From contig NC_084590.1 in assembly GCF_033807715.1 (NCBI RefSeq), positions 37,522,005 to 37,586,004 on the forward strand: a stretch of 64,000 nt of DNA. The letters are read 5' to 3'. Under the pieces are notes generated by a model. That model was not told the DNA's origin and did not search any database. It saw nothing but the letters and a program-made list of their open reading frames with translations. The stretch is from Cololabis saira. Its lineage: Eukaryota; Chordata; Actinopteri; Beloniformes; Belonidae. Both the position numbers and the translations under genes were made by a program. This document shows, in pieces, positions 10,568 through 23,553 of this stretch. Every line of letters starts with the position of its first letter. Positions within the stretch are counted from its first letter, which is position 1.

Positions 10568-13567
10568 CAACACAGTGAAAAAGAGCTGGACAAAATTCCT
10601 CCATGAATTGATACATTTATATGATCATTTAGACAAATTACAGCAAGTTATGGCTGCAAAAGGTGACTGACAATTACAGCGATTCATCATGATATGAGCA
10701 CAGTTTTTCATTGAATATTTCTATATTTGGCTTAGTTTTTCTTAAGGTAATAGTAAATTGTAAAACATGTAATATGATGCAGTTCTTAAAAAGGTTGCAT
10801 ATGCAAAAATATCAGTTTTTGAAACTGTTTCATATCTTTACTTCAGTATGCAGCATTAATGTGCCATAATGACTGCATTGTTGCTGCTTCCTTCATTACC
10901 CTTCATTATTTCTCAAGGACTTCAGTGCAGATTAGACCTCAGCCCACCGGGGTTTATACAAGCATGAGGGCAGGTGTTTGTGTACATGTGTCTGAGAATA
11001 TATGAGTGTCTGTTGTTTGTGTGCACTTGTCACTCCATGTTCTCATTTCTGAACTGGAATAATGAGTCCGGGGTGTTGTGAACGGCTCTGCAGTGTAGCT
11101 CAGCCTCACTCTCCACCTGGCCCTCTACTTCTGGCTTCTCCCTTTATTAGCTTTTTCCTCATGCTGGACACAACAGGAACAGCTTGGTACCCTCCTCCTC
11201 TCTTCACCACTCACACCTTTCCCAACCCTATTTTCCCACTAATTATCTTGTTGTACGAGTACCAAATGCTACCTAACGATTCACTTAATTGCAAAAGTGG
11301 TACATTAGATGATATCAAAGGACCTTTTTAAAAGTCATCCAATCCCATTCCAAGCGGCATTTAGAACTAACCCAAGACATCTGTTTCATTTCAGTCATTT
11401 GCATTTTTAAAGGTTACAAACTGAACAAAGCTGCAAGGGTATGGATGTAAAACCTCAAGATCCTATGTCTTCATTTATTTAAGAAGCCCCTCCCACTGAT
11501 GATTAGATCGTTTTAATGCAGTTTTAATGCAACCACAAAGAATAGACGTCATAGGGTCTGAATCACTGTTGACGCACAATTAAAACTGTACCTGTTCACT
11601 CTACAGTTCATGAGCATATCTGGAGCACTATGTATCTCTGCTACACATCCACCTGCAAAGATAGGGCTAATTAACATTTTTCTTGGGATCCTATCGCCCC
11701 AGGTGTGCCTTGTCACACTTACATACACAGAGATTCACAGTTGGAGCAATTTATTCAGCAAGTTTGACTGCAGCTACATTTTCTGACACAGTTTTCACAA
11801 TGATTTATGAAGCTGCTCATTGACCTAGTTCATTCTGAAAAGGGAAAAGGGGACACATTCACTTATATGAAGTACAGAAGTGTCCATCCCACAGAGTTAG
11901 CCTGCAGTCAGTTCTGAAGACAAAAAGATTACAAAGCAGTCTTCTCAGATATCCACTTGGCAACACACTTTCTGAACTATCGGCAATTAAACAATAGCTG
12001 TAAATAATTCTTATTCCCAATGCTGCAACGTTATTTCTTAGTAATATCCTGCACATGTGGACCTAAATAACATAGGACAGCTCACACAGTTCATGCTCTT
12101 GTCTATTAATTTGTCAGCAATGTGTGCCTAACATCTAACACTTTAAGGAGACATGGTTGGAGGATTAAGTCTAGTCAAGACAGAGTCAAGTCAGCGCAAT
12201 CTGGCCTCTATTAATAATGCAGAAGCTCCTCTTTGAGACCTCTTCCCCCTCTTCTTTCTCCCTCCACCTTAGCAAGAGCGGTGAGTGCTGCCCAGCTTGG
12301 GGTCCAGCATGCAGCAGCGCCACTCTGCTCAGTGGAGACCGAGTTCAATCTGTTTCAGAGCTGCAATTCAATTATCTCACCGGGGTCCTGTTCAACCACT
12401 CGTGAACGGCGGGGGGGGCAAAGGTGTGTTCGATACAACTGAGTGTGAAGGGAAAGCAGAAGAAGAAACTAAGAAAAGGGGGGGGGGGGGGGTGCAAAAC
12501 ACACCATAAATCCAGTTCAAAATGGATATGGATTTAAATGCTGCTTCTACTTGTGCGATTAGCTCTGGCTTTACAATCACTAGACGGATGTCAGGACCTG
12601 ATAAAGCTAATCACTGCAGTAAAGCCAATGCAGTGGGATTTACCCCCCCCCCCAAAAAAAAATTAAAAAAAAAAAGAAATCCTATTCCACCAGGCCCCCC
12701 TGAAGATCTGGCTGAAGCTCAGAGAGCCCAGGGTCAAAAACAAGCCACGCACTGAGCGCTCAAACAGCCCTTCGTCTTTTTGGGTGATCTGAGTCGTTTT
12801 TTCTGCCAAAACCAAAATGTATTGGGTGATAAATTCATATTGTTATGTGAAAATGTGATTTTTCTAATATCAATTTTACAAAAAAGTGAAACAAGACTGT
12901 GTGATGTGTAAACAAGGACTGTACATGGACAATTAAATGGCATAACAGCAGTTGAGCTATGTTAAATGAAAACTGCACTGACCATTTTGTTGCTCTCGGC
13001 CAGATACTTCACTGGCTCAGATACCACTCCAATAAATCAATATCAGGACATTTCTACACAATATTCACTGGATTACCTACCATTAAATTTGCAACAAGTC
13101 ATTAAAGTCTTTTTGAAACATATCACCCCCATATGTCAATCTCCTTTCTTCCTTCTTATCCTGTAAAATTTAACAAAATGCCTCAGGAGGGTTTTGAGCT
13201 GTTCATAATTATATAATTTGTATATAAATTCTTGTACTCTAATAACATGAAATGCAGTGCCAACCTATAACTGAGTACAATATGGTACTTTTGTAATGAA
13301 GGAACTTTTAATATTGCAGTTCTAATAACTGCTTTTTTTTCTATAAAATAATAACAGTACAATGGCTGTTTTCATCTCTGCCATTAAGCCACAAATTTCT
13401 CCAGAATCTCATTAAGCTGCGCTCAAACTTAACTCACTCAGTGTTGAGTCTGAAAACACAAAGAGTCACCATAGTAACACAGGTCTCAAAACAAGCTAGG
13501 CCCTAGAAAAGCCAACAAAAGCTGTCAGTTGGAAAGCAGTCAGTCGTTTTTACATGTATATTGTATT

Positions 13568-13723
13568 GTGTTTTGCTCCTACACACCTGACTAAAATAAA
13601 TTGGGCCATTAACAGACTTGTGCTGACCTCGGTGACAAGCTGATGTTGAAGAATTCATTTGAATCCGGTGTGCTGTGGCAGGAAACATCTAAAACATGTA
13701 GGGTAGTGGGGAACACTGACTTA
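13568..13723. mobile_element. decayed small inverted-repeat element (copy 1 of a family)
   Basis: CTCCTACACACCTGACTAAA on the left and TTTGAATCCGGTGTGCTGTG on the right form imperfect inverted halves, followed by AACATCTAAAACATGTAG. The same family appears at 46198-46390 and as a fragment at 38300-38350. It has no coding capacity and is a common type of short fish DNA transposon derivative. Confidence 0.6.
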
Positions 13724-15249
13724 GGGGTTAGGACTGTACATTTATTTCATGATTTAATGAACAGCATTTAGCAAACAGTGAATTTTAGATTAGCCTACGT
13801 TCTGTGAGTCTGTGTTGACGGCGCACACCATGGAGGTCACTTTCATTGTCCTTGTGTACAATTTTAAAAATTATAAGTAAATTAGCCCCAAAATCTGTAC
13901 CTTTATGATACATTTACTCCAGACATTCCCTTTCAAATGTGTGATCTTTCTTCCCCATCTATCTATCCCCATCTCTGCTGACCTCTCACCCCTCACCTTT
14001 AAGCTATTTGAGAAGGAAATGCCTCCGTTTAACCCTCTCTGCTACTCATCCCATGTCATATGATAAAGAAGGATCGAATACCGAAAAGAAAGACCCAGAA
14101 ATGGTGTGAGATGGGAAAAAATAAAATCATCTGGAGACTTCATCAATTTTTCATGAATTTTCATTTAGGCTTGGGAGAGCCCTCTGACAGCAATCAATAG
14201 ATCAAGCTGCTGTCACACAGTTAGCACCTAGAGGTTGCTGGGAGGCGAGGCCCTCTGGAGTACAGAAAACTGGAGCAGAGGTAAAAAACAACCCCCTCCA
14301 TTTCCATTTGCCAAGGATCACAAACTCCCGCTGTCATTGTAATCACATGAAAAAATACATTTACAATGTGCAATCACATGGAAGGGATTATTTCTGTATT
14401 GTTCCTAAAAATGTCAGACCCTTAGTTAGAAAATTGTTTGTTTTTGCATCAGTGAAAGAGCCAAGCTGGCCATTTTGCTAAATTGCTGGTGGATTTGGCA
14501 AACGCCACAGTTTAGAGGTTTGTTACTTTCATGATATGATATCATGAAGATCTTTCCATGAACCCAACAGGCCAAAACAACAAAAGACCATGTAGACTTT
14601 CCACTCCACCTTATGGGCACTTGGAGATGCCTGGGAGCCACTGTGGAAAGCCCAGCCGGAGCCTGCTGGGAGGGAGGCTCATCTTCAAAGGTAATTTGAT
14701 CTGCAGTTCAGGTTCTGCCTGTCAGCATTCACGGACACAGTCCCGACAACTTGAGCTAAATGTCCATCAGGAACCGTGTCTGTCATTCTACCCCCACTCA
14801 CCTGTGAGGGACCTGTGTCTGCCATGCCAACATGTCCCTCTCATAGACTGACAGCAGCTTTATGTCCAACTCAAACATCTGCAGACAACTTCAAAAAACT
14901 CCCCATAGCAAAGACTAGATCAAATTCACCAACTTCATGGCTGAAAAGCTTTCTACAAATCATTATGTTACACTACATAACAAGTTCCCTTTTCAACCAC
15001 AGGAAATTATGGATGTGGGAAATAGACAAAATTGGAAGCAGGATGAAATCAACTTTAAAAATAGCATAATTGCAGTTGCCTCAAGTTAATATTTGATTTG
15101 TTTATTGTTGTTCCCACCAGTATGTAGTCCTATTTTCTCCTACGAATGATGTTCACAAAAAAAAGACCAAATGCTGAATGGCAAGTCCTCTTCTTACCTC
15201 ATCAGCAGCAATACTGAGAATTTACAAGCCAAAGTCTTATCCCATTTAA

Positions 15250-15589
15250 AGGAGCTTGAGGCTCCTTTTAAGAAATGAGACTCTCTAGCGCCACCCTTCA
15301 CCACGACGGCCGTCGGGGGTACTGCAGCCAACAGTGAAGCCGGCACGGGAGAACGGGGAGAACGCGCATGCAGCGTCATGTGACGTCACATCCGCAGCCC
15401 AGCGCGGGAAATTCGGGACCGAATTGCAGCACATTTTGCAGCACACAGCCTGTTCAAGGCAAAGGAGAGATACACTAGAGGGCTCATTCTTTTGGGTTTG
15501 GAACGCTTCATCTGACATTATTACTAGAAAACTTAAAATGTATACAGATTTTTTTCATAAATCCTGCCACAATCCGGCCTCAAGCTCCT
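15250..15589. mobile_element. 340-bp TTAA-flanked MITE next to the robo2 exon 2 donor
   Basis: The ends are inverted repeats AGGAGCTTGAGGC, with TTAA on both sides (15246-15249 and 15590-15593). The interior is CpG-rich (GACGGCCGTC, ACGCGCATGC) compared with the surrounding intron. It is non-coding and non-autonomous. The distal TTAA ends 31 bp from the splice donor of robo2 exon 2, so the element lies just inside intron 2. Confidence 0.85.
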
Positions 15590-15606
15590 TTAAGCAAAAC
15601 AACTTA

Positions 15607-15978
<372 letters not shown>

Positions 15979-17463
15979 TCACAGAGCACCACAGCACAAT
16001 GATTTTAACGCTGGCTTCAAGTGAATGACTTTATTAAATATGCAAAAACCACTTTCACGGATGTAACTGCCAAAGGTGAAACTGCCTGACAAATAGCGGG
16101 AACATTTACTGGGAAGAATTAAGAGACATGACTACAAACTGAATAAGCTGTCTAGTTTGAGAACACCTTATCCTAGACCAGGTTGTGGCTATATAACTAT
16201 ATACAGATGTCTAAACATTTCTTTCATTGAAGTATGTCTATAAAATGTATTATTAGTCCCGCTACTAAAAGAAGTACTTATTCACGTAGTAGCACTTTCA
16301 CTATCACTAAAAATGAAAGAATAAAAATGCAAGAAAAACTGAAAGAAAAAAAACCCATCAGGGCGCGAGACTTGGGGTTCATGTTGACATTTTTCCATAA
16401 GTGTGGAAAGATGCCAGCAGTGCTGATGACAGTGATATGTGGGGTATTTTTCTTGGATCAATGTTATGGCTATCCAAGCAGGATAAACAGTGAGAAATAG
16501 ACAAATGACTATAACTAATAATTGGTTACTAATATCAATCTCATTGTTAAATCATGGAAGAAAAACATAATGAACATATATTTCAGACTAGACAAAACAC
16601 ATCTATCTGCTCTGCTTATATGGAGAGCCTTGCGAGTAATTTGACTCATGGGTCACAAGTAAATATGAGCCATAGTCATCTTACATTTGACAAACACACA
16701 AAGCAGTTGAGTACACTCTGCAAGAGTTTGCATATTGTGCAAATGTTGGGTATCAGACTGATGTCAAACGCTAATCCCCCATGGCTGAAAAGCACAACCC
16801 CTGCTTTACAATTGGGCCACACTGGGGTGAGCTCTTGGAGTCTGCTGGCACAGATAATGTGCCCTGAGTCAGAGTGCTCGGTGCGTCTGTGACCAGGTCT
16901 CACACATGGAGATAAAACGCTGGAGGCTGTTCTCATTTACATGATACAGGCCTCGGGAACCATGCAACAATCAAATGGCTTGATCCAACACCAAATGATC
17001 AAAAAACCCAATTAAGGAAGGAGAAATAAGCAGAACTCTTCTGCAGATTGTTCCTCATTTGAGCCACATTAGTTATCCAAACAATAACTGGCCAGTATTC
17101 TATAAAGTTAGGTCTCTGCCTTATGATGAGTTGTTGCAAGACTTGCATGAATCTGACCTTCCCCATGGCGTGGTGTATGAAAGTCGTAGGATAATGCCTG
17201 CTGTACAGAACCTTAGTGTACCACATGAGCTTTTGTGCTTCGGTATGACCTAATTTCAACTTGGGACGAAAGAAAAACAGTTGAGGCTCCAGCTCTTTGT
17301 TTAGCTGGCTTTGCAACTGTTCCACCACCCCTTATATTTGAAACTCCCAGGGGAAGTGAGGGCAAGCTGTGCCCCGGTCATTTTTGCTCACAAGTCTATG
17401 GGCAAAGGACAGGAGCAAGTAGAAACTCACTGATCAGCACAAAATACACTTCAAGGAACCATA

Positions 17464-17564
<101 letters not shown>

Positions 17565-20500
17565 TAACACAGGCACGTGCGTTTTCTCTACACAAAAGTG
17601 CATTGGACCACCAACTGTCAGGGATCAAGCATTAGACAGCAGCATATTGACCCCTGAACAGGAGGTAGCCTGCTCTCCCCTCCTCCTAATTTGGGCTAAT
17701 TCCCTCCATTTCCCTCTCATTGATTAGTGATCAGGCCTGGTGTCTCATGCTAACTGGGGCCACAAACAAGGGTCTGTAGTTCCAAGCAGGAAGTGGGCGG
17801 TGATACCCTGTTTTCTTAGTTCATGGTCTAATATCAATGGTGTTATGTGGGAATCTGAACAAGCGCCATTGGCGATTGAACAAAAACATGAAATATGTTG
17901 CTTCCACACATATACCCGTCCTCTTTCACCAGTGGTAAGTAATGCAAATCTGGCCAGCAGTCAGTTTCCTGTAAGAGCAAGTCTTCATTCTGGCAGTAAG
18001 TGACTAAATAAATGGAGCGGTAATTAACACAGTGACATTGATAAATGTTGGGTGAGATAAAGGACAGACATGGAGACCCCCGTCTCCCTAGATGGAGTGT
18101 CAAACGCACATTTATTCTTATCTCACTGAAGCATCTGCTTCCCCCATAATCCCCAATTCCCGCGGTGGCTCTCCACTAGGGCCAATGCGCATGCACAGCA
18201 CTAAACTGTGGTGACTCCATTCGATTTATATCAGTCTAATTTCTTTAAATCCAATTTGTATTCCAATCTACTGCCTTCTAATCACTTAAACCTCGAGTCT
18301 CCATCTGCTCTCCTCTTTCCTGTGGAAATGAAACCAGCAGATGCCTCTACAATTGTCCTTTTACTGCCAGAAAAAGTTAAGCTTGGTGCATGGAGGACTA
18401 AGCATGACTGGTCAGTCCATGTCTTTCCGAGTGGAGAGAATCCGGTCTGGACGTAGCAAAGGTTAAATAGTCATTCATATGTGATGGAATATAAAACTGG
18501 CCAATCAATCTCAATGCACAGCCTGTTTCATCGAAGGAGAAAGCACAAAGCTTGTGTTTTTCCCTAACTGTACCCTCACATGGCTGCCACATCCAAAGAA
18601 GTTCCCTGAATGTGTCCTGTCCACAAAGATCAAACAAACAAACAAAAAAAGTCATGTACATCCCAAACCTTCGGCTGTCAGTCCCAGCTCCTCACAGGAG
18701 TAAAAGTCAATTTTCAGTTTCCTATTGGGCCCCCTTTCCCACTCTCTTTACGGTAAATGGGCTTTCTGTTGCCCTTTTAATGTGATCATTGGTGCTGTGC
18801 AATCAAGTGCTCTCTGAGCTGAGGCGAGTGCACTTCACTGGGTCTCAGGGCACATGCTCCAATCAAAATGCTGTGTTTCCCCCTGCCTGCAATAACACCA
18901 TCATTACTTTTCACCACTGCTGTGCAGTCATCCACTCTTTGTGAAAAGCAGTAACCAGAGAACAAACAAACAAGCATGAATACATGGATGAAATCAGAGA
19001 GGGATTACTGAGCCTCAAGCTGATTCTTTTCTGCCTTTTCTTTCTGTCTACTTATGTCATCGTCACTGAAAGGGATACTATTTCACTGCACTGTTACCCC
19101 CGAAAAAATACTTGGGCATGTTATTTTTCCCTTTTCTATGTTCCAAACAAAAGTTCATACATCACATTTAGCGCCAAAACAGAGCTGCCGATCATCTACA
19201 ACATCTGCATAAAAGAGCCTACATTTCTCACTTAAATCCAAGATAAAACACAACTTTAATTTTTTCTACAACACATCCTTGCTCCATTGGCCACACACCT
19301 AGAAGTGCTCTTTTCTATTATCTTTGTCACGTATTTATTCATGTGTGCAACAGAAGGTCAGGCCTTTGATGATCTTTTTGTAATTATTTTTATTAGCTCC
19401 CAGGAGAAATTCTAGCCCACCAACCAAATCAATACCCACACCAGTCTGAAGCAGAGCATAAAAGAAAGGGCTCCCCAAAGAGATATTAGTTATTCTGCTA
19501 ACAGGCGTGTGCTGATCACAGGTAACCAACGGCAACCTTAGACCGTGAAAAGAAGTTCCAGTTACTGAGGCTCTAGAAATAAAAGTCAAACATTAAAACC
19601 ACAGTCCAGGACAAGATGAAGCCAAAAAATCTGAGATATTTTTTCAAGAAACTGGTGGAAAGTAACAAAGAGACTGATAATACAGCTGCTTAACAAACGA
19701 GAGTTTGCAGAGGACAACCAATCCATTTGAGTCATGTTTTTCTTTCATTGTGAAATGCATTTTTTCTTGTTCTGTCAGCTTCTCCTAAACCTCCTTACAC
19801 ATATGTGTTTCCAAATGTGTCTTCCACTTTAACTCCCAGTATCTCTGGATCTATTTCTCTTGCTCCCTGTCCAGTTACATTCAAACCTCAGCGTTAGGTT
19901 GACAGAGTCATATCCGTTATGTCACTGGAGCAAAAATATGAGAGATCAGCAGTGGAAACTGAGGGTGGTGAAAAAAAAGGATGTTACTGGTCGTCCACGC
20001 CACAGCACCGGCCTGTCGTGACACCTCCGAGCAGCCCGCGCTGCACCCCAGATTCATCTTCTCTACTCCAGGCTGTCAGTGTCTGCACAGAGCATGAGCT
20101 CCCATACACCCCGACACCAGAAACTCAGCTCCTCTCAGAGAGGTGTCACCACAGACTGTATCCGCAGCCCATCCCAGCCCCCTGGATCCAACCAGACACT
20201 CACTGCTACAAAGATCTTTCCGGTTGAGATGTGGAACATAAAAATGAAAAGTGTTCACAGATGCAAAGAAGATTCTTTCACTTCATCATCTGTTGAAATA
20301 CACCATAATATTTTAGCTAGTTAGCTACCAAGATCACATGATGGGATCTGTTCCACCTCAGTGCTCTGAATACTGCCCCCTCCTTTTTCTGGCTAAGATC
20401 TATACTCTGAAGGCACACACAGGGATAATTCTATGAGCTCCTCTCAACCTCTCAATGCATCCATGCTTGACTCCAACAAATATCAGATAGAATTCCTCGT

Positions 20501-23166
20501 TGGGTGTATTTCGGGCAGTGGCAAGATGGGGGGTCATATTGACTTTGCATCTGTGTATTTGCCCTCTCTCCCTCATACAGACAGAATATATAAATAGATA
20601 ACTGTGGGAAACAGAATATCTGATTTTGCTGCAAAGGGCTGATTCACATAGCTTGCATTTCAAGCAGCTTCCACTTCGGTTCTAACAAACTACTCCCATT
20701 CCCAGTCTTTATCCTACTATCAATATCCATGAGCGGGAAAGGTGATTTTATCTCTTTTTCAGCAGATGGCTCAAAAAAGCTGACTTGAAGCAAAACACTG
20801 AAGGAGGGGGGGGGTATGAGGGCAGTTCAGACCTGCGTATAATGAATGTGGAAAGTGTTGATAAGAGCCCTGCTTGCTTCTTATATGGCCTGATTAGTGT
20901 GTGCAGTACAGCAGCCGCTCTATGGGTCTGTCAGGCTACTGGTAGGGACTCTAAACTGAGTGATGCAGATTAAATGATTCCCGATGACAGGACCACTCAA
21001 CCATGAAGCTCACTACACCATCCTTCCTTCTATATCCCTCTCTCTTTCCCTCCTGGCTCAGTCATATGACGTGAACCTTGCCATTACATGATGTATGGTT
21101 GTATGTATAATTTGTGATTCAGATGAAACTTTGTGATGAATAACTGCCCCATTATGGGTCTACTAGTGTAGAGAATCCTCCTGTTCCATTCGTGCATAAT
21201 CATCTGATGGAAACTGTGACAGTATTATGCTTTTCATTGGAGATCTCAGTCTCTGTAAATGTGCTCGAAAATTAGATAACCGAGCCGCGGTGTGTATGTT
21301 GATCCTTCCCAAGATACACCTGTTTGTGTGAACGTAAACACAGCTGGCTCAAAAACAAGATTACTTTGAAGGGTGGGCACCTCCCAGTGAATCACACAGC
21401 AAGCAAATTGCAGCAATTGAGTCTCCATGTAGCATTGTAATCTTTTTACCTGCAGCCACTGTAGATTGAACTAAGGTGAAATAAATAAACGTGCTCCTGC
21501 TGGTGTACAGGAAAACGCTCTCCGGTGTCCGTGATGCACTGTGATAAGAGGTGATAATTGAAGGTGTGCCATAGGTGCTGACCTGTAGTGACCACACTGC
21601 AGGTTCACTGCAGTCAACACCTCCAGTCACTCCAGCAGTTCACGTGCCAAAACAGGTAATGAGACCTTTAACTACAATCCATCGAGATGATGGACTCATA
21701 GCAGAGAAAGATTATCAAACGGCTTTTATAGCTTATTGTTTTTGTTTTTCGAAGAGCGGTATAGGGAGTCATGAGGAGATTTATTAAATTTCTATACAAT
21801 GGGACACTTCATTTGGTCTTGCTTAAGGCTATGAGGTCAAGGGTGCAAGCAATAATGCTTGAAGGACTCATTCAATTTGCTCCGGCCCATCTAACCATGC
21901 ACACACAAAACAAGCCTTTGACGTTATTAATAGTGTTCAGAAACATTTCACAGACCTACACCCACTACATCTCATAATTTTACAATTGGCTCTGTGCTAC
22001 TGGGCTTCTCGGTGACAAATGACTGTGGGCAGCTCACCTGAAAAAAATTGTCACCACCCGGGAAGTTAACCTGGGGAGTTCAAATGTTCAAGGGTGTGAT
22101 TGCTTTTTTTCCTGTCCGTCACAATGATGGTAACACTTGGCTGATGCCACGTTCCACACTGAGACTTTGACCACAAATGCAGTCTTACCAGGAGTCATTT
22201 AATACAATAAATCAACCCCCCCCGCCCGGTCCTGGTGGCTTGGCGGTGCCACGTTTTTCTGAAGTGGGGATATAACAAGAAAAGGTTCAAAAAGCATTGA
22301 TGCACGTGTTGTGCTATTTGTCAATTAATGTATTCCTTCGGATGTCTATGATTAAGGAAGTAGTGAGGTCAGACTGCCCGGCTTTTTTTTTTTTTTTTTC
22401 AACAAAAGCCTGACATTTAGAATATATATTACCAAGTATTGGCAATTCAACTTTATTTTTCTAGAAATGTACTACCATAATAAGAGTTAGCATTTAAAGA
22501 CTATTTAAAGGTTCATTATCCATTAAAATTCAAAAATGCACAAATAATATTGGCAAAACAATTGTGAACGTATATAAATAGGCAAAATAGGGATAAAAAA
22601 AAGATATATTGATAAAAATTAGTTTAAATGATTTACCATTTTCAGAAAAAAAACATTTGTTTAATACATGCTGTGGTCATATTTTCAGTTCACATGAGCA
22701 AACATGGCGGGAGAGATAAGTCTGTTCATGAGAGGACTGGCTCCCTCAGCACCGGAAAATCTCCAGATTATAGCTCCACACTCAAATGCTGGTTTGGTCA
22801 AGGGTGCAACACAGTCTGGAGTCTATATGTATTTCAGTAGGGTTAGATTACCTAGTTAGTTACTGGGGGGTTTCAGTATTGTGCAGTCATGGCTGAATGA
22901 CCCACAGACGGAGTCGAGGTTGAAGGTGGTTGAACAAGATACCAATTCACTGGCTCTGTTACACACTGAAGCTGTGCTGGACCACTGCTGTGTGTGACGG
23001 CCGTGTGATTGAGCGCTGCACTCTGGATGTCCATCTTCACACAACTCAGACTGAGAGACAGTTCCAGCGTTTATTAGCAGGCCTCACCTCATTCAAAGAA
23101 CTGGTCAGTTACTCAGCTCAGGTACAACTTTGACACAAGCTCTCAACAATGAAGATAAAGAAGAGG

Positions 23167-23320
23167 GACCCGGATAGCTCAGTTGATTGAGCGGGCGGAA
23201 CCATATGCAGAGGCTACCGCCCTTGTGCAGGCAGCGCAGGTTCATATCCTGGCCGTTTGCTTTTTACCGTTTCTACCCAAGGTTCCTGTCGAGCCACCTT
23301 CAAAATAAAGGCCACTAGAA
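23167..23320 (+). repeat. tRNA-derived SINE
   Basis: The head GACCCGGATAGCTCAGTTGA is a tRNA-like A box, and GGTTCATATCC about 80 bases on is a B box. Between them the region is longer than a real tRNA, and after the B box the sequence continues into a SINE body (CTGTCGAGCCACCTTCAAAA, then AATAAAGGCCACTAG). This fits a fish tRNA-derived SINE transcribed by RNA polymerase III, not a functional tRNA gene. Confidence 0.75.
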
Positions 23321-23324
23321 CCAT

Positions 23325-23553
23325 GTTACAACCAAAAACGTAATAATGGCCAATAACGTAATGCGTAATAACGTAATAATGTAATGCCTTATTACATTAT
23401 CGGCAAAAAGTTATTACGTTATTGGCTCAAAAGTTTTATTACATTATTGGCACATTATTACACTATTGGCCTTATTACATTTGAAATGGCCAAAATTATT
23501 ACGTTATTGGCAGTTATTACGTTATTGGCCATTATTACGTTTTTGGTTGTAAC
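23325..23553. mobile_element. 229-bp foldback element with reiterated internal units
   Basis: The outer ends are perfect inverted repeats of about 39 bp, beginning GTTACAACCAAAAACGTAAT. The interior consists of repeated variants of TTATTACGTTATTGGC in both orientations, so the whole element can fold into one long hairpin. It follows a SINE after only a few bases. No coding potential; a MITE or foldback transposon is the best description. Confidence 0.85.

Noticed and set aside
12392..12760. Overlapping frames around homopolymer G, C and A runs
   Set aside because: Homopolymer tracts (12479-12492, 12643-12652, 12653-12674) make frames unreliable and there is no domain signature.
16234..16500. 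88-codon plus-strand frame near exon 2 with a possible hydrophobic segment
   Set aside because: Antisense to robo2 intron 1, no family resemblance, ordinary AT-rich composition.
23167..23260. Functional tRNA gene
   Set aside because: A and B boxes are present but the spacing is too long, the arms do not fold as a tRNA and the sequence continues into a SINE body.
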